Below, one piece after another: positions 36,405 to 49,291 of a DNA stretch of 64,000 nt (the stretch's first letter is position 1; the number at the start of each line of letters is the position of its first letter). Position numbers and translations under genes: made by a program. The stretch lies in assembly GCA_030268105.1 (NCBI GenBank), contig BSDZ01000003.1, positions 3,224,001 through 3,288,000 of the forward strand, written 5' to 3'. The notes beneath the pieces were generated by a model. That model did no database searches. It saw only the letters and a program-made list of their open reading frames with translations, and was not told the DNA's origin. Source of the stretch: Volvox africanus (Eukaryota > Chlorophyta > Chlorophyceae > Chlamydomonadales > Volvocaceae).

Positions 36405-39400
36405 ATGCATACTCTTGGCCTGCTGTTAGCACTGGCCCTCTTATCTCTCGCCCTGCTCTTGGCAGTGCCACCCCACCGCGAGTTATCGTACGGCTTTCAG
36501 CGCAACACCACTGCAACCGCTGCCTCTATTTCGATCACTCCCGAGGATGGTTTGCCTTACACACGCCGCAACATCCATTTTGACAGCCATGGCACTACCT
36601 GCGATGCCTGGCTCTATACGCCATTGCCCCCGGAGAAGCTCGCTGGAGCGGATGGCAGTGGCGGCCCCGCTGCACAGTTCCCGGTTGTCATTATGGCTCA
36701 TGGTCTAGGAGCTCAAAAGGAACTGGGGCTGCACCGCTTCGCGGACGGCTTTGCAGGGGCGGGACTGGCAGTGATGGTGGTGAGCATCAGATAACGGAAT
36801 CACGGGGCTGGGGGACCAGGACCTGGGGCCCTGCTGCACTTTACTTATGCCACTAACTTATGGGTCGCAGCTGCTGTTGCTTAACCTTGCCCGGTACCGG
36901 CTGTTTAGCTGCAGTGAACTCTTCAAATGGGATGGGGTTATGGAAGAAGCGTTTGTTTGGGTGACACTGATTAGACCCCGACGCACCTCTGCCACCTCCG
37001 TTGATGGAAAGTTTGACTACCGAACATTCGGTGGAAGCGATGGCGAGCCGCGTCACTGGGTCTCCCCCACGCGGCATTTAGACGACTGGAGAGCTGCGCT
37101 GCGCTTCGTGAAGGTGAGTGCAGGAAACAGCACGGAGGGAAGGAATACAGGAGGGGCCTTCACGGGGAGGAGGATTACAGTGGCGGTAGCCCGCTTGCCG
37201 TTACCCGCTGCCCCATTCCCCGCTGTCCCGGTCTTGGTTGTCCAGGTCTCGGCTTGCATTGTAATGTTTCGAAAGTCCACCCGCTGAACCCTCCAACCCC
37301 AAATGCCCTGGTCGATAACACCCCTTTCCTTATCAGTCTGGAGGACTGGGCCCGGAGTACGACACCCATAAGGTACGACAATGGCCTGTGGTCAAGCCAA
37401 AAAGCCATCGAAAGCCACCTGCCCGATCGGTTTCCCTCCACAACGCCATCTGATGCGTGCTGGGGTGCTGATGCAGTGCCCACTTCCACTGTGGTCCACT
37501 ACCACAGTATGCACGCGATGATGTGCCGCAGCTGCCTCCAGCGCTTGTGCTGCATACCCGGCACCGCCTCTTGTACCGCGTGAAATGGCATATCACTCAA
37601 GTACGGGAACCCTGCCATCTCTCATGTGCTTCACGGCAGCCTCGTCGCAGGCCTTGTCCATCTCCGTTTTGACCCGGGGTCTCGTAGGGCCTGGTGGTGC
37701 AGCTTTCGATGGAGAAAACACATGCGGCATTTTGACCTCCTGGTTACAGACAGGCAGGCAGGCAGACAGACAGACAGACAGACAGACAAGCAGACAGACA
37801 GACATGCCAAGACGCATACATGTCACTCAAGCCACTCAACCTCTTTAATGACGTCCTGCGACCCACACCCGCTGTTACTCTCTGCCTCATCTCAATACCG
37901 GTATCAGGGCCACATTGCAGGAAGTGCCTGCACCCAGCCAACCAGACAAACGGCCACTGCAGTCTTCTTAGTCCTACTTAGTAATACTCACACATTGCAT
38001 AGGGCTTCCCTTTTCCCGCATCATTTGTGTTGACCTCCACCCATCATTTGTCCGTCTAATTCCGCGCCTTTTCGCGGTGGCGGTCGGGTGCGTGCATCTG
38101 CCGCCATCGTGAGCAGGTGAGCACCATTATTACTGGAGTCGGGGGGGGGGATCTCGGCTGGGAGGTCGGCTCCGGGCTGTCCTCGCACACACCTGCACGC
38201 CATGCTTTGTCATAATTCAGCCCTTGAGAGCCGTGAGAGACGACGTTTGGTGTAATTGGAACGGACCCTGCAGCGCAAGTCCAACAAATCCTCGAACCTC
38301 CATCCGCACCCCAGGTTGGATTGTGGGGTACCTCGTACGCGGGGGGTCACGTGCTAGTGGTGGCTTCGGAGCAGGCCCCTGGCAGCTTGGCGGCCGTCAT
38401 ATCCATGGTGCGTTTTTATGCATTTGATGGTTTAAAGGCGATCGGCATGGGAAAGGGGGGAAAGGAGGGGAAGGGGGGGGAGGAGGGAAATGTGCCAAGC
38501 ACGAAACCGGTGCTGCCCACGACGGTTACATGAACCATACAACGCCTGTTCAAGACGCAGGATGGGAGGCAGACAAGCAAGCATTTGTTAGTCCACCAAA
38601 GGACTTGTAATGTAATGTTTTATGTTCTCTGTGCTCAAAGGCTGTGAGCCCATGAATACATTCACCAATTTCCATTGCCACGGTGTGAGCACACAGCTCA
38701 CGGGTCGCCATCCAGCCGCCATGTAGATCCTGGTCCTAGATGATCCACCGCCTAGACACCGCCGCAACTGTCTTCTACGCAAACGTTTTTCGGTACATGT
38801 TCTGGGCGCCGCCGCATTTGCATTCTCGGCTCCGAAACCCCTTGTCGGTGATCTGGGCCCCTGCCTACAGATTCCCCACCTTGACGGTGTGGAGGCCAGC
38901 AAAGCCAGTGTAAGGCAGCGTGGTCTGGCTGCGTCCCTGCGCCTCCTTGGGGCGGGCATCCATGACCGCCTCCGCGCCGCCGCCTCCGACTTCCTGCAGC
39001 GAACTGCCGCGTGGTTGCAGGCTCAGTCCGCCAGTCAGGGCGCCATGCCAGATCAGGCACCCGCATATGATCGTAACGTCAGTGTCGTGGGCCGAACCGG
39101 ATTTCAGAGGCTGGTTCCGGAGGTGGAACGATGGCTGCGGCAAGCGCTGTTGGCGTTGTTGCCGCCGGTAGGCTCGTGGCCGGTTCTGGAGCCCGCATAT
39201 ATCAAGGTGGTGGGGTTGGAGGGGGAGCTGGCGCTAATGCAGCTAAGTCCCAACCAGCTCGAAGCCTACTTTGCCAAGCACCCTAAGGAGTACGAGGTAA
39301 GAACCCTCGAGAACCCTCGTGAAAGCTACGTGATTGCAGTCCCTGACAGGGAGACACGTGTTTTCTCGCTGTCTACGGGATCTTCGGAGATGTGCGCCTC

Positions 39401-39900
39401 TTGCGACTCTTGACGCTTCCCTGATTGGACAGGTGTACGCGCCACCCCGAGCGCACTGACCATTGTACTTCTTCGTCAACTTTCATCTTCTAGCCTATGT
39501 CTGCTAGGCTAACACTGTTTAACTTCTCCTCGCACCGCTTCAGGGTGGCTGGCGCCCCGTAATTTTATCCCGTTTCACCCTGGAGGCCTCGTCGTACAGC
39601 CCTATCAAGTCAGTCCCACGCGTCACTGCTCCGGTGCTGTTCATATCCGCGCTCCGAGACCAGCTGTGCCCGGCGGAGAAAGTCCGCAAGGCGGCGGAAC
39701 TACTGCAAACGAGCAATAGCAACAGCAGTGGTGGAAGTAGCATCACGGGGGAGCTTCTGGAGCTAGATTGCACTCACTTCGACGCCTACCTCGGAGAACA
39801 CCTGGTGGCAGCGACGGAGTCGATGGTGCGATTCTTACGGCGCCACATGCAGCCTCCGGCGGACGTGTCGGTGCCGATGTCAGACGGTATGTCCGCGTAA
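36405..39900 (+). CDS. alpha/beta hydrolase with N-terminal signal/anchor
   Basis: Predicted serine hydrolase of the alpha/beta fold (S15/dienelactone-hydrolase-like). Phase-0 exons: 36405-36779, 37012-37113, 38315-38407, 38871-39296 and 39544-39900 (about 450 aa). The N-terminus MHTLGLLLALALLSLALLLA is a strong signal peptide or anchor. Fold and active-site motifs: RRNIHFDSHGTTCDAWLYTP, VVIMAHGLGAQKEL (oxyanion His-Gly), FDYRTFGGSDGEPRHW, HLDDWRAALRFVK, the nucleophile elbow GLWGTSYAGGH, PHLDGVEAS, the acid in ISALRDQLCP, and the His in LDCTHFDAYLG. The triad is complete. The exon 2-exon 3 join spans 1.2 kb and may skip a small exon: homologues usually have about 10 more residues between FVK and GLWG. 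Bacterial relatives are about 300 aa; the extra length is a lid insertion in exon 4. Substrate is unknown. A candidate poly(A) signal lies at 40245. Confidence 0.86.
37746..37804. repeat. ACAG/GCAG tetranucleotide microsatellite in hydrolase intron 2
   Basis: About 14 units of ACAG with GCAG variants. It lies in the 1.2-kb intron before the nucleophile exon. Confidence 0.85.
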
Positions 39901-40244
39901 AGCTCAGAAGCAACACCGTCAGCTGCGGCGGCTTACTCCCAGCAGGATGAGACTAGCTTAAACAGGCATAGAGGTAGCGAGGCAAGATGCCCGCAAGGGA
40001 GGGTTGTCTGAGAACGACTCCACCAGCCGCATTCGTGCGTCGCAGCATGATGCGGTCGTTAGGTTGGAGAGCAACGTTGAGCTGTGAGTCGATCCGCAGC
40101 GATGGGCACAACGGAAGTAGTGCAGTGCATATGAGGTGGATTGGCTAGCTACGTGGTGCAGTGAGATGGCATCGTCGGACTGTAGCTCGGTGGCCCATTT
40201 CGTGGAGCTGACAGCGGATGTGTAGGGGGCCACGGAGACAGTAT

Positions 40245-40249
40245 TGTAA
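40245..40249 (+). terminator. candidate TGTAA poly(A) signal of the hydrolase gene
   Basis: First plus-strand TGTAA found downstream of the stop codon at 39900, about 345 nt away. Confidence 0.35.
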
Positions 40250-40600
40250 GGAACAGTGTTGTCAGAGCTCTATCAAAGACTTAGGGCTAGGATTGGGTTC
40301 CATGTCGACAGCACGCACTGAAAGCACACGTTCCCCCCACCCTACCCCTTAGTGCCGTCAGAGTTATTGTCACCCACCTATATGCAGCTCACCCGATTTG
40401 AAGCAGGGTCTGGTGGATGGATGATCAAAGCCCTGGCGTATGCGGCACTTGTCCTGGGACCATGCATGCTGCTGGCCGGCAGCGGCTTTGTTGCCATCAT
40501 CAACGCACACGGTGCTGGCCTTGACGCACCCTCGGCTGGTGGCTCATGTCCTGGCCGTATAAGGATATGTCACCCATCCGACCCGTATGGACTCGGTAAT

Positions 40601-40678
40601 GGCATCGGCATCGGCATCGGCATCGGCATCGGCATCGGCATCGGCATCGGCATCGGCATCGGCATCGGCATCGGCATC
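40601..40678. repeat. perfect hexanucleotide microsatellite (GGCATC)13
   Basis: Thirteen uninterrupted GGCATC units in intergenic DNA. Confidence 0.95.
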
Positions 40679-40834
40679 CGCATATGCACACACGGAGTTC
40701 TTGACAGATCAAAATTGCGAGATAGTAAGCCATATGTAACAGCCACTTAACAAATTTCATTTCTGATAGGAAAGAGGTATAACCGCGCCTGGTCCTGCGG
40801 AGCTTTTACTCCCTTCGATTCCGACTTATTACTA

Positions 40835-40858
40835 GGGTTAACCCTAAAACCCTAAAAG
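40835..40858. repeat. interstitial telomere-like repeats (CCCTAAAA)
   Basis: AGGGTTAACCCTAAAACCCT followed by AAAAG contains two tandem CCCTAAAA units (the Chlamydomonas-type telomere unit) plus a flanking inverted half unit, meeting at GTTAAC. Confidence 0.5.
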
Positions 40859-42966
40859 CACACAGGTTCTCCTTTGGTGCCTCAGGCATTGCAAACTTGC
40901 ATTGGGTAAATAAAAGACATCTGCGAATAGCAAGGGAAGTCAAAATACAACATGCACCGCGAGCATCACAAGGATCGGCGTCATAATCAGACAAATATAC
41001 AACCAACACACGCACGTAAAGGACCTTGGATCTCAGGGAGGAAGGGCTGCCCCGACCTTCGCACACACCGCAAATGCAACGATCGTGCCTGCCCTTCACC
41101 CGCGTCTTACGAGGCAGGCCATCTGCTCATGTGCCGTACAGACAGCTCGGCAAAGAAACCTGACTGCCGTGCCCATCTGCACGAGCACACAATGTATCAC
41201 ATAAATGCAGGTGGGTTCTGCCAAAAGCCTTCATTGAATCCTCGCAGGGGGGAAATTGCCTACATTGCCTTTCTTTCGCGCCTGTCGTGTTAGTCCTGCG
41301 GTGGCACTGCCGCTTTGAAGCTATCAGGCTTCTTACATCTCCAGGTAAGCAATTTGTGCCCTCTTCTGGCTTCCTGTGCCCACACGGTTTCCGTATTCCC
41401 ATCCCGGTCCTGTCACTCATCCATGCGCGTCTAAGTGCCCAGACAGCATGGCAGGGAGTTTGCAAGGCTCCAGGAGTGTGACTTAAGCCCCTATAATGTC
41501 AATTTGTGTGGTGAGGGGGGTTTCCTTGACTGTGCAATCCTGACCGCGTTGTGCCATGTCCGCATCAGGGAAGTGTAGCGAGAGCCCAACCAACACGGCT
41601 GTCCCGCGAGAGTGGTGCATCGATCTTTGGAAGCAGAGGGGCTTGTTCCAGGACAGCTTCTGCAGAGGTGGCCCCGGATTTATTCATGGTAGGGTCCTCT
41701 CCTGGATAAATAGATAGAAAAAAGAGCTACTCTCGATCCTAGAAACGGTAAGCTGCGGTGCCTGGTGGAAGGACGAGTACAAGAAAGTTATCACTCGAAG
41801 CTCCCTTGGAATGAAAAATACATGGAGCACAGCGGCCGAGAAACCTGAAAACAATTGGCTAGCCGCCCGTCTTGTAGGTAGCATGGGTTTTAAAAGCCAT
41901 ACACGATCCAGCTCGGTTGCTTTAATAACAATAGGGTCTAAACCGGGTGTTCCTCCCCTTTTTGCGCTGTGGTTCGGCCTGGTCAGGGCCCTCGGTGCTT
42001 GTCCTTTCAGGGCATGTCGCCCACATTGTAACAGCTGATTGTGTCGTGGGCTGGAATTCAAACCTTGGTCATGTTGTCAACACGCAGCGGCTAACGCAGC
42101 CGCGCATAGTACAAAGCATATCAACAAGAAACTTAAGGCAGGACGCACTTAACAGCCTTGCGACGTCACTCACCGCTATATCTATCACAGTTGTACAAAA
42201 GCGGCCACTCTTTACAACATTCAGACAGGCAAATAAAGCGACCAACTGATTTTTGTTCCCATCGTCCCTGTGTCCGAGGTGGCAACTCATGTCAGGGACT
42301 CGCCTGCTGACAAAGGGCACAAAAACCGTTCCATCGCCTTGAAGGTTGTTTGTGTCCAATAGACCCTTTGACCATCAAAAAGCTTGCTGTAACTATCCGA
42401 CCCCATGAAGCGAGCTATTTAATACGGCCATCCGTTGCCACAACGACATGTTGGTACGCTTTGGCCATGACCTGACAGCAACCGACTATAGGGCTTTGGA
42501 GACCAACAACTCCACTCCCCTCTTCGCACACGCAGTACACAGAAGAATTCATTGGAAAAAAGTCCCGCGTAAACATGCATCGTGCTGAAGACCTGGATCC
42601 ATGATGGCCTTGGTCGTCAAATAAGCGGGGCGAGCGAGGGAACGCCTTCTTTGTTGCCCACCATCGCCTTCCATCCCACAATCTCCATTACGACTTTAGT
42701 CTTCACATCACATTGATTTCGTACCTTCATACATGATCCTAGATCTTTTCCATGCAGCCACGAAGACGCCCTCCCGATTTCCGGGATCGGACGTCTCCTC
42801 ATGCAAGTGTTTCTGCACATTTCAGTGTTGCGCTGCGCGTATGCGGTGTTGTGTAGCGCTGCGAAAGGTTCCATGCAGAACATAGCCATGTCTTCTCCCT
42901 GTAGGACATAGGTTGCGTCCTAGCGGGCCTTCACACTCCCCGACCTAGACTAGGCAATAAAAATCC

Positions 42967-45900
42967 TCAGCTGCCGCCACTCCACCCCCTACCCCCCTGC
43001 AACGCAGCAGGGTAGCTACCAGCAGGCACGTGACCATACGGCTGGCCCGCTGCTGGTGCATAGCCATGCATGTTCCAGCCTAGTCCCACTGACTTCACCC
43101 GCCGATGTGTCGGCTTTGCTTTTCCAAAGCCTAAATGTTCTTGCTGCTGAACTGACTCCAGCCCCGGCGGGCCGATGCTACCTTGAGCGGGGCCTGCGAA
43201 GTCTCGTGCGGCCAACGACATAGATCCTTGCACAATGCTGCCGCCTGCAATACCGGGCACCGCGCGAACATATGGTACGGCTGCCCCACGCGCTGTGTAA
43301 GGGTAGGCGAATGGCTCAGGATGTTCCGCTACCGAGATTGCCCTACCCGCTCCATTATACCAGCCATACGGATTAGCGTAGTGCCAGGCATGTCCTGTTG
43401 CCGCGCTCGGATAGCTGTACGGCCTCAACGTGCGTGCGTACGGCACTGCCGCAGCCGCGTGCCCTGTCACAGCGGCAGGCTGGACTGGGGAGGGTTGGAG
43501 CACGCTGGCGTCCTCCGCCGGGCTGATGCCGCTTGCTCTCGGGTAGAGAACAGGTGTAGAAGACGCAGCAACTTGTGGAACTGCCGGGGTGAACTGCAAA
43601 GACCGAGCACCAGAAACATCGTACGCTTGGTAGGGAGATGCCGCTGCCGTTGCGGCCTGTGAAGCTGTCAGGGTCGGCACCGGGGCCGTGGTGCCAACAG
43701 CAGCGCCATATTTCACCCGCGGCGTTTGAGCGAGTCGAGCACCCAGGGCTGCGGCCGCTGCCGCCACATCGCTGCCACCGGCCGACCATTTTGTAGATGC
43801 CGATAACGTTGCTGCAGCAGCAGCATGCGGGCTGGCAGCCGCATGCCCAGCACCTTGGACCTGTGAACGGGCAGGTGGCTGCATCGGCCGCTGCGCACTT
43901 GCGGCTGCAGTTGCTCCTGCAGCTGCCCCACCGGGTGCAACACCGCCCGCCGTCGCCCGGGAGACTGTCCAATGTTGTTGTTGGCTCGATCTCGCGCTCC
44001 AGCCGGCTATGGGCACGGCAGGCATCGCGTTAATTGAAGACTGAGCGAAAGTCTCTGTAACCAATGCAACCGTCTGCATGTGATGCGGCTGCGTAGACCG
44101 GCAGTCTGGTGCAGGCGCACCCGTGGCGGTAGCGGCGACAACGGCAGCATTATGGAACGAGACAGCCTGCTGCATAGCTGGCGATGGAGGCTCAGTTGTC
44201 CTTACGCGGCGCGGATCCTTTTGGTGGCCGGCCCTGACCGCAGTGATGCCAGCTGTTGCAGCAGAGGGGTCGGCGCCGCCACCGCTGCTGCTCATGTGCT
44301 CGATGCATGCGCTGTCCGGTACCGCTGAGAGCGCCTGGTTGTCCAGATGCGTTCGCTGCGTTTGCGTCCAGGATTGGGTCCCAGCTCCTGGCACGGACGG
44401 CTGTGCAACTGCTGGCCAAGCCTTACCTGCTGCTGAGGTGGCGGTAGCACCCTCTGCGGCGGCAGTTGCACCCTCTCTGGGTGCCGTTAGGCCAGACTGA
44501 AATGCCACCGCGCCGAGGGCCTGCTGCTGTTGCTTATGCTGGCGAGCGATTAGCCTTTGCAACTGCTGTGTGATGACTGACTGCGGGTACGTTGTCGGGT
44601 GCTGTGCTCGCGACCAGGGCTGTACGTCCAGGCCCGACGACACCAGGCCAGCAGCAGGAGCCATTGGTACACATTCTCCCTCTGGCTGGGGGAGCTGCGA
44701 GGTGGCTGCGGGAGCGCGCGGGGTCGCCGCGAAGCCCATCAGAGATTGCTGCTGCGGTGCGCCTCCAGACGGTGGCAGCAGCGTAGGCCCTGTAGCCGAT
44801 GACAGCAAGGCTCTCCGCAGCGCCTGTTGACAGCTCGTGAGGCGGTCGTAAAGCGCCGTAACAGCGGGTGACAGATGCGAGGACCATTCCGAAGACAGGG
44901 CATCAAGCGACGTTGGCCCCATCGGCCGCCCGGGCTGTAAAGGCAGGATTGGAAGTGGGTCCTGACCGGCATCAGCTGCGGTCTTGCCCGCTCGGTGGCT
45001 GTCTAATTCAGCTGCGATACCATCGCGCGACGTACCTGTTGCTGGGTTGGGGAAAAAGAAGGAACGGAACGAATTCAGGACTTAAGTAATGATGCTCACC
45101 AGTACGAATGTATATTGGTGGACATGGAGCAAAGCCTCGCAAAGGCATAGCGGCCGCCAGAAGGTTAAGCTGTCCGAGGCGCGGAGCCAGGATGCTTGGC
45201 ATGATTCCGCTCGACACCTCGATGTGGGCGTACAGCACACCATTACCAGCGATTAATATGAGCAACAGCTTCGTGTAGAGAAGGAGGCGCTGTACCCCGC
45301 CCTCATCGGCAGCCTACAACAGGAAACTGGATGAACACCCCAATCGACATCCCCACGGCACGCCCAGCACGGCATCCAAAGAGCCACCTGGACGTGAAGC
45401 AATCCTAAAGTTTGTTTTATCAACGATAATTCCTCCTTGCATGCATCAGCCCGTGTTTCGAGATCTGGTACGAACTTGCCTTCAAAGCACAGTCGATGTT
45501 CCTGCAGCGGCTGTTCCCGCTGCGGCTGCAATCCTTTCTCTCCAAGGTGAGGGCAACGAAACGGGCCCTGCGGTCCCAAATGCTGATGCTGATGCTGTGG
45601 CGGCGGCGGCGGCGACTCCGTTCGGGACCTTGTACCCGATACGACCCGCTTCTGACAAGGTCCGGATGCGGACCCTCCCAGTTGCGTAATGCATTCCTCA
45701 GGGCGCTGTCCGTCATCTGTCTCTCCGCCTTCCCGTTGACTGCCGTGGCTTAAAACAGCATCGCCTGGTTCAACACCGCTGGCATGAGGTAAAGAGACCG
45801 CCTGCTGTTGCTGCTGCGGCTGTCGCTCAATCTGATCTTGTTGCAATTGCGGCTCACTGCCAAAATCGGAGCTTTCGGCTGGTTGCTGTGCACGTGCACG

Positions 45901-48900
45901 TGCCTGCGCCTGGGCATAAGCCCTCACGGGCTTCTCCAGCGCCATTAGAGTGCCCAGCCAAGAAGCCAGGGTTTGAATATTGGAGGCCACTACCGGGATC
46001 CCTGCGGACTGCGAAAGGTTAAAGCCCCGGGTTGCAAATAGTGTGAATCTCTTCAGGTGCGGATCATGAGGCCACAAACAAGAACAGGGTGTGAAAAGCA
46101 CATGGAGTTCTTGCGGCAAGCTGGTATGCATTTAGGCACAAATGACAATAATGTAAGCCCCGATGACGGCTGAGAGACGGGCTCTTCTTGCCCTTCAATA
46201 ATGTGCGAAGTTGGACCTGCCGGTGCTGCTGTACATTGTCATCGTACACCCGACAACATACAAGCCACTAACCAAACCCTTAAGGTTGAGCCGCACACAG
46301 TACCACTTCGGTTTTGAACCTCGAGTTAGTAATTTTGTCGTTTCCTCCGCCTTCCACATTCACCTGGCAGAAGTTGGAAATAGCCGCAACCAGCTCCGCT
46401 GCAGACATGGCCGACGGGTGTCGACAGCCATTCGCTCGGAAGAAGGCCAGCAGCTGATCCAGAACCATCAGCTGTTGCTGGGTCAGCGCTACTGGGGGCA
46501 GCGTGGGTTCACTGGCATTGCGACTTGGCGCAGTCATTCCATCGGTACACCCGGCCGCCGTTGTCGCTCCTCCATTCACCGCTCCACCAGCGGGCTCGTC
46601 AGACGCACCCGTGCAGCGAGCAGGATTAGATGCGCTAGCGCCCGTGAGACCGCAGTGAGTAGTTGCAGAAAGCTGTTCAGGCAGTCGGAAAGTTGCGACC
46701 TGGGTCTCAAACCTCGGCGGCGGGTCCTGCCGCGGGTCCGTTGCCATCGCCATAGTTGATGACATCACTTTCCCCTGCGATGTACTAGCAGCAAGTGCAT
46801 TATTTCTGTCCGCCTTCTTGGCAATCGCTTTCTGAAGGAGCCGCTCCTCCGCTGGAGCTCTCTTGTCAATAACCTTGTCGGCGTCCGCTTCCTCCTGCTC
46901 GTCACCAAGCTGACGCCTGACCGAGGACAGCAACACCGCAGAATTCTGCGAGCCGTGCGCCATAGCTGTCACAGCATTTGTCTCCCTAATGAGCTTCAAG
47001 ACCGGCTTAGAGCGCTCAGCAGCTATGGCTGCTGGGAAAAGTGCCTCGAGGGCTGCTTCGCCTCCTTCACATGAGGGCGCCGGGTTCTGAAGGCTGCCCT
47101 TACTCAGGGCTTCGCAGTTGCTATCATGTCCCTGACCAAAGTTTTCTGACCCGGAAATGCCCGTGGTACTGCTCGTCATAATGCGTGGAGCCTTGGCCCT
47201 AGCCAACGCCACTGCTGTCGATCGATTTGCTGCCTGAAGGCCCGTTGTGGCCGCCCTGTTGGCAGCAGCACCTTGCTGGCCCAATCCCCAGACGCCGGCT
47301 GGGGCGCTCGAGCCGAGCCGTGGCACCGACTTGCCTGTCGCTGCCTCGCCGATTTCCCCGGTGGCAGAGGGGCCGAATCCGGCTACGTGCGAGCCCTGTC
47401 GAGCAACTAATGGGGACCGGGGTAATGCGTTGGTTTGGTCCCTGCAAGGCGCTGCCCCAAGCCCAATGCCGCGCGTCCCAGGACCAGTACTGCCGTTGCC
47501 GCCTGCCTTCTCAGAGCTCACTTCAGCAATGGCCGTCGGCAAGACCGCCTCGTGTGGCATTGCGGCCACCGGGTCCTGCAGCACTCCGGGCATACCTACA
47601 ACTTTGGCCACGGCTGACCCTTGGCGCTCTCTCAGCGCCACGCGTGGGCTGAGGGACCGCGCTGCCTCTGAACTGAGGCCCTGAGCATCCCCTTGTGTGG
47701 TACCGCCAGGCAGCAGTGTAGGCCCGGCAGGTGGCTGCATTGTACGGCCCCAGCCCGCGGGACTACTATTCTTCTGCGGCTGTAACTGGGTAGCCTTCGC
47801 AATGGCGTCCTCCACCAAGACGCAAATTTGGGTCGTTGGGGTCACAGTGGGCTCAGACAAGCAAGCTGCCACGCCGGAAGAGGCTGTCCCGACACCGGCG
47901 GCAATAGCACGAAGAGCCTTACTGCCGTTGTTGCCAGTGCAAAGCGAACTTAGTTGGTCAGAAGGGCGCAGGTGCTGGTGCTGGCCCCGAGCCCTCGAAG
48001 GAGTGAAATCCCCCAGTCGACCCTGACCGGGGCTGGATGAGGGTAGCTGCAGTTGGGGCAGCGAAGTTATCGTGTGTGCTGTTGGCGGGTGCTGGGACGC
48101 GGCCGGCGACATCAGAGAACCTTCACCGATCTTACAGCCGTAGGGTGTCCGCTCCTCGGCATTTATCCGGTTTTCCAGTGCAGTTGCTGTGGTCCCGCCA
48201 TCGCTCCTCGGCTGCGAACCACCACGCCGATGCACACCTGGCTGGGACGTATGCGCCGTCAAGTCCTCAAGATTCTTGGCTGCTACAATTGTGGACGGCG
48301 CTAGTCTGACGCCAGGGTGCATCCCGCCTCCGCCGTCACGGCTCCGGCTGCAGAGCCCGTGAGTCGACAACTCTGCAGTGCCAGAGGTGCTTCCACCACG
48401 GTCTGCCCCGTTGCCGACGAAAGGCGCCACACGGTTTTCAGCCTCAGGGATGGTCCATCCTGCAACTGCCCCCGGGCTATCAGGTGTGGTGTCCGCAGCA
48501 GCTGCCGGCTCCGCTGCTAACTGCGGCCGTGGTCCACCACCGAAAGGAATCGACCCGGTCGGGCGACAGCGTGCTGCCTGCCCTGGAGTGGCAGTAGCGC
48601 GACTATCACTGCGCTCCGCCCGATGCTCATCTCGTTGCGCAATGCATTTCTCCGCCGGCAGCTGCTGGACCAGTGCCGACGACGGCAGCAGTTGCACGCC
48701 TCCGCTGCAGCTTAACATGCTTCCATCAGCTGCTGCAATGCCGTGTTGCAAAATCGGAGAGCGCGGTGCGCCACCTACAGCGGGAAAAGACTCCGGCTGG
48801 GCCGCTGAGCCGCACACCGCCAGGGGAGTCCACCTGGGCGGCTGCATGGACAGATCCCGATGCGTCTGCGCCGGAGTCTGACTTGCTAATGGCGTTGATT

Positions 48901-49291
48901 CATTTCTTTCAACCCAGCTGATTTTGTTGGCACGCTTCGAAGCATCTGCAGCCCCGCAGCTGTCATCCTTATCCTTGCCATCAGCATGGCGGGCGGTAGC
49001 CTCCAATACTGGCGGCCCCGTAAAGGGCTGTTGCTGGCCGTGCTCCTTAAAGGTACACCCCATGTTGCTGGGCTCGGATGTAGTGTGGATCGCTGCGTTC
49101 GAGACTGCGTCTGGGTCCTGTCCACGCTCCCGGGTTCGGCTGCGTGCGGCTGGCTGCTGTAGGGCTGGCTGCTGTAGGGCTGGCTGCTGTAGGGCTGGCT
49201 GCTGTAGGGCTGGCTGCTTCTGTGAATCGGGTGTCTGCAGGTCGGCGGCCTTCCTCTTCAGCAGGCTGCGCGCACGATCTGGCGGCGGCAC
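42967..49291 (-). CDS. very large Ala/Gln/Ser-rich protein of unknown function (at least 4 exons)
   Basis: Not recognised. Four phase-matched exons (about 49291-46364, 46008-45388, 45313-45100, 45035-42967) give at least 1940 aa. The 5' end is unresolved: the open frame reaches 49291 without an ATG, a stop lies just upstream, and an AG acceptor near 49265-49280 suggests an earlier start exon. Most of the protein is low-complexity: tandem QPALQ repeats near the N-terminus, Ala/Thr/Gln/Ser-rich stretches, and a Tyr/Gly/Pro/Ala-rich tail. The ordered-looking core straddles exons 1-3: LTQQQLMVLDQLLAFFRANG, SAAELVAAISNFCQ joined to SAGIPVVASNIQTLASWLGT, then GGVQRLLLYTKLLLILIAGN. This is a helical, hydrophobic region of about 150 residues in all, split by a Gln/Pro-rich insert. 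The composition resembles transcription or chromatin co-regulators, but I can name no domain. It converges with no gene and is divergent from CBP80. Confidence 0.65.
49149..49218. repeat. 15-bp coding minisatellite in the Gln-rich gene
   Basis: Four to five tandem copies of a 15-bp unit (CTGGCTGCTGTAGGG on the plus strand) encode repeated QPALQ on the minus strand. Because the unit is a multiple of three, changes in copy number keep the frame. Confidence 0.9.

Larger units (their letters stand above)
39901..42966. other. repeat-bearing intergenic DNA, no recognised gene
   Basis: Holds the hydrolase 3' UTR and the 3' flank of the large Gln-rich gene. The open frames present (up to about 130 codons) give no known motif. 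One of them translates the GGCATC hexamer array into Gly-Ile repeats and is judged spurious. Telomere-like and microsatellite motifs are listed separately. Confidence 0.45.

Noticed and set aside
40352..40750. A 132-codon frame with a hydrophobic segment and a Gly-Ile repeat tail
   Set aside because: The tail is merely the translation of the GGCATC microsatellite; no splice partners, homology or codon bias support it.
46280..49291. A single-exon gene of 1003 codons on the minus strand
   Set aside because: Its last ~27 codons run past a good donor (CAG|GTGAATG at 46364). Splicing there continues the protein in phase through three more exons, and the frame begins with a non-ATG codon, so it is one exon of a larger gene.
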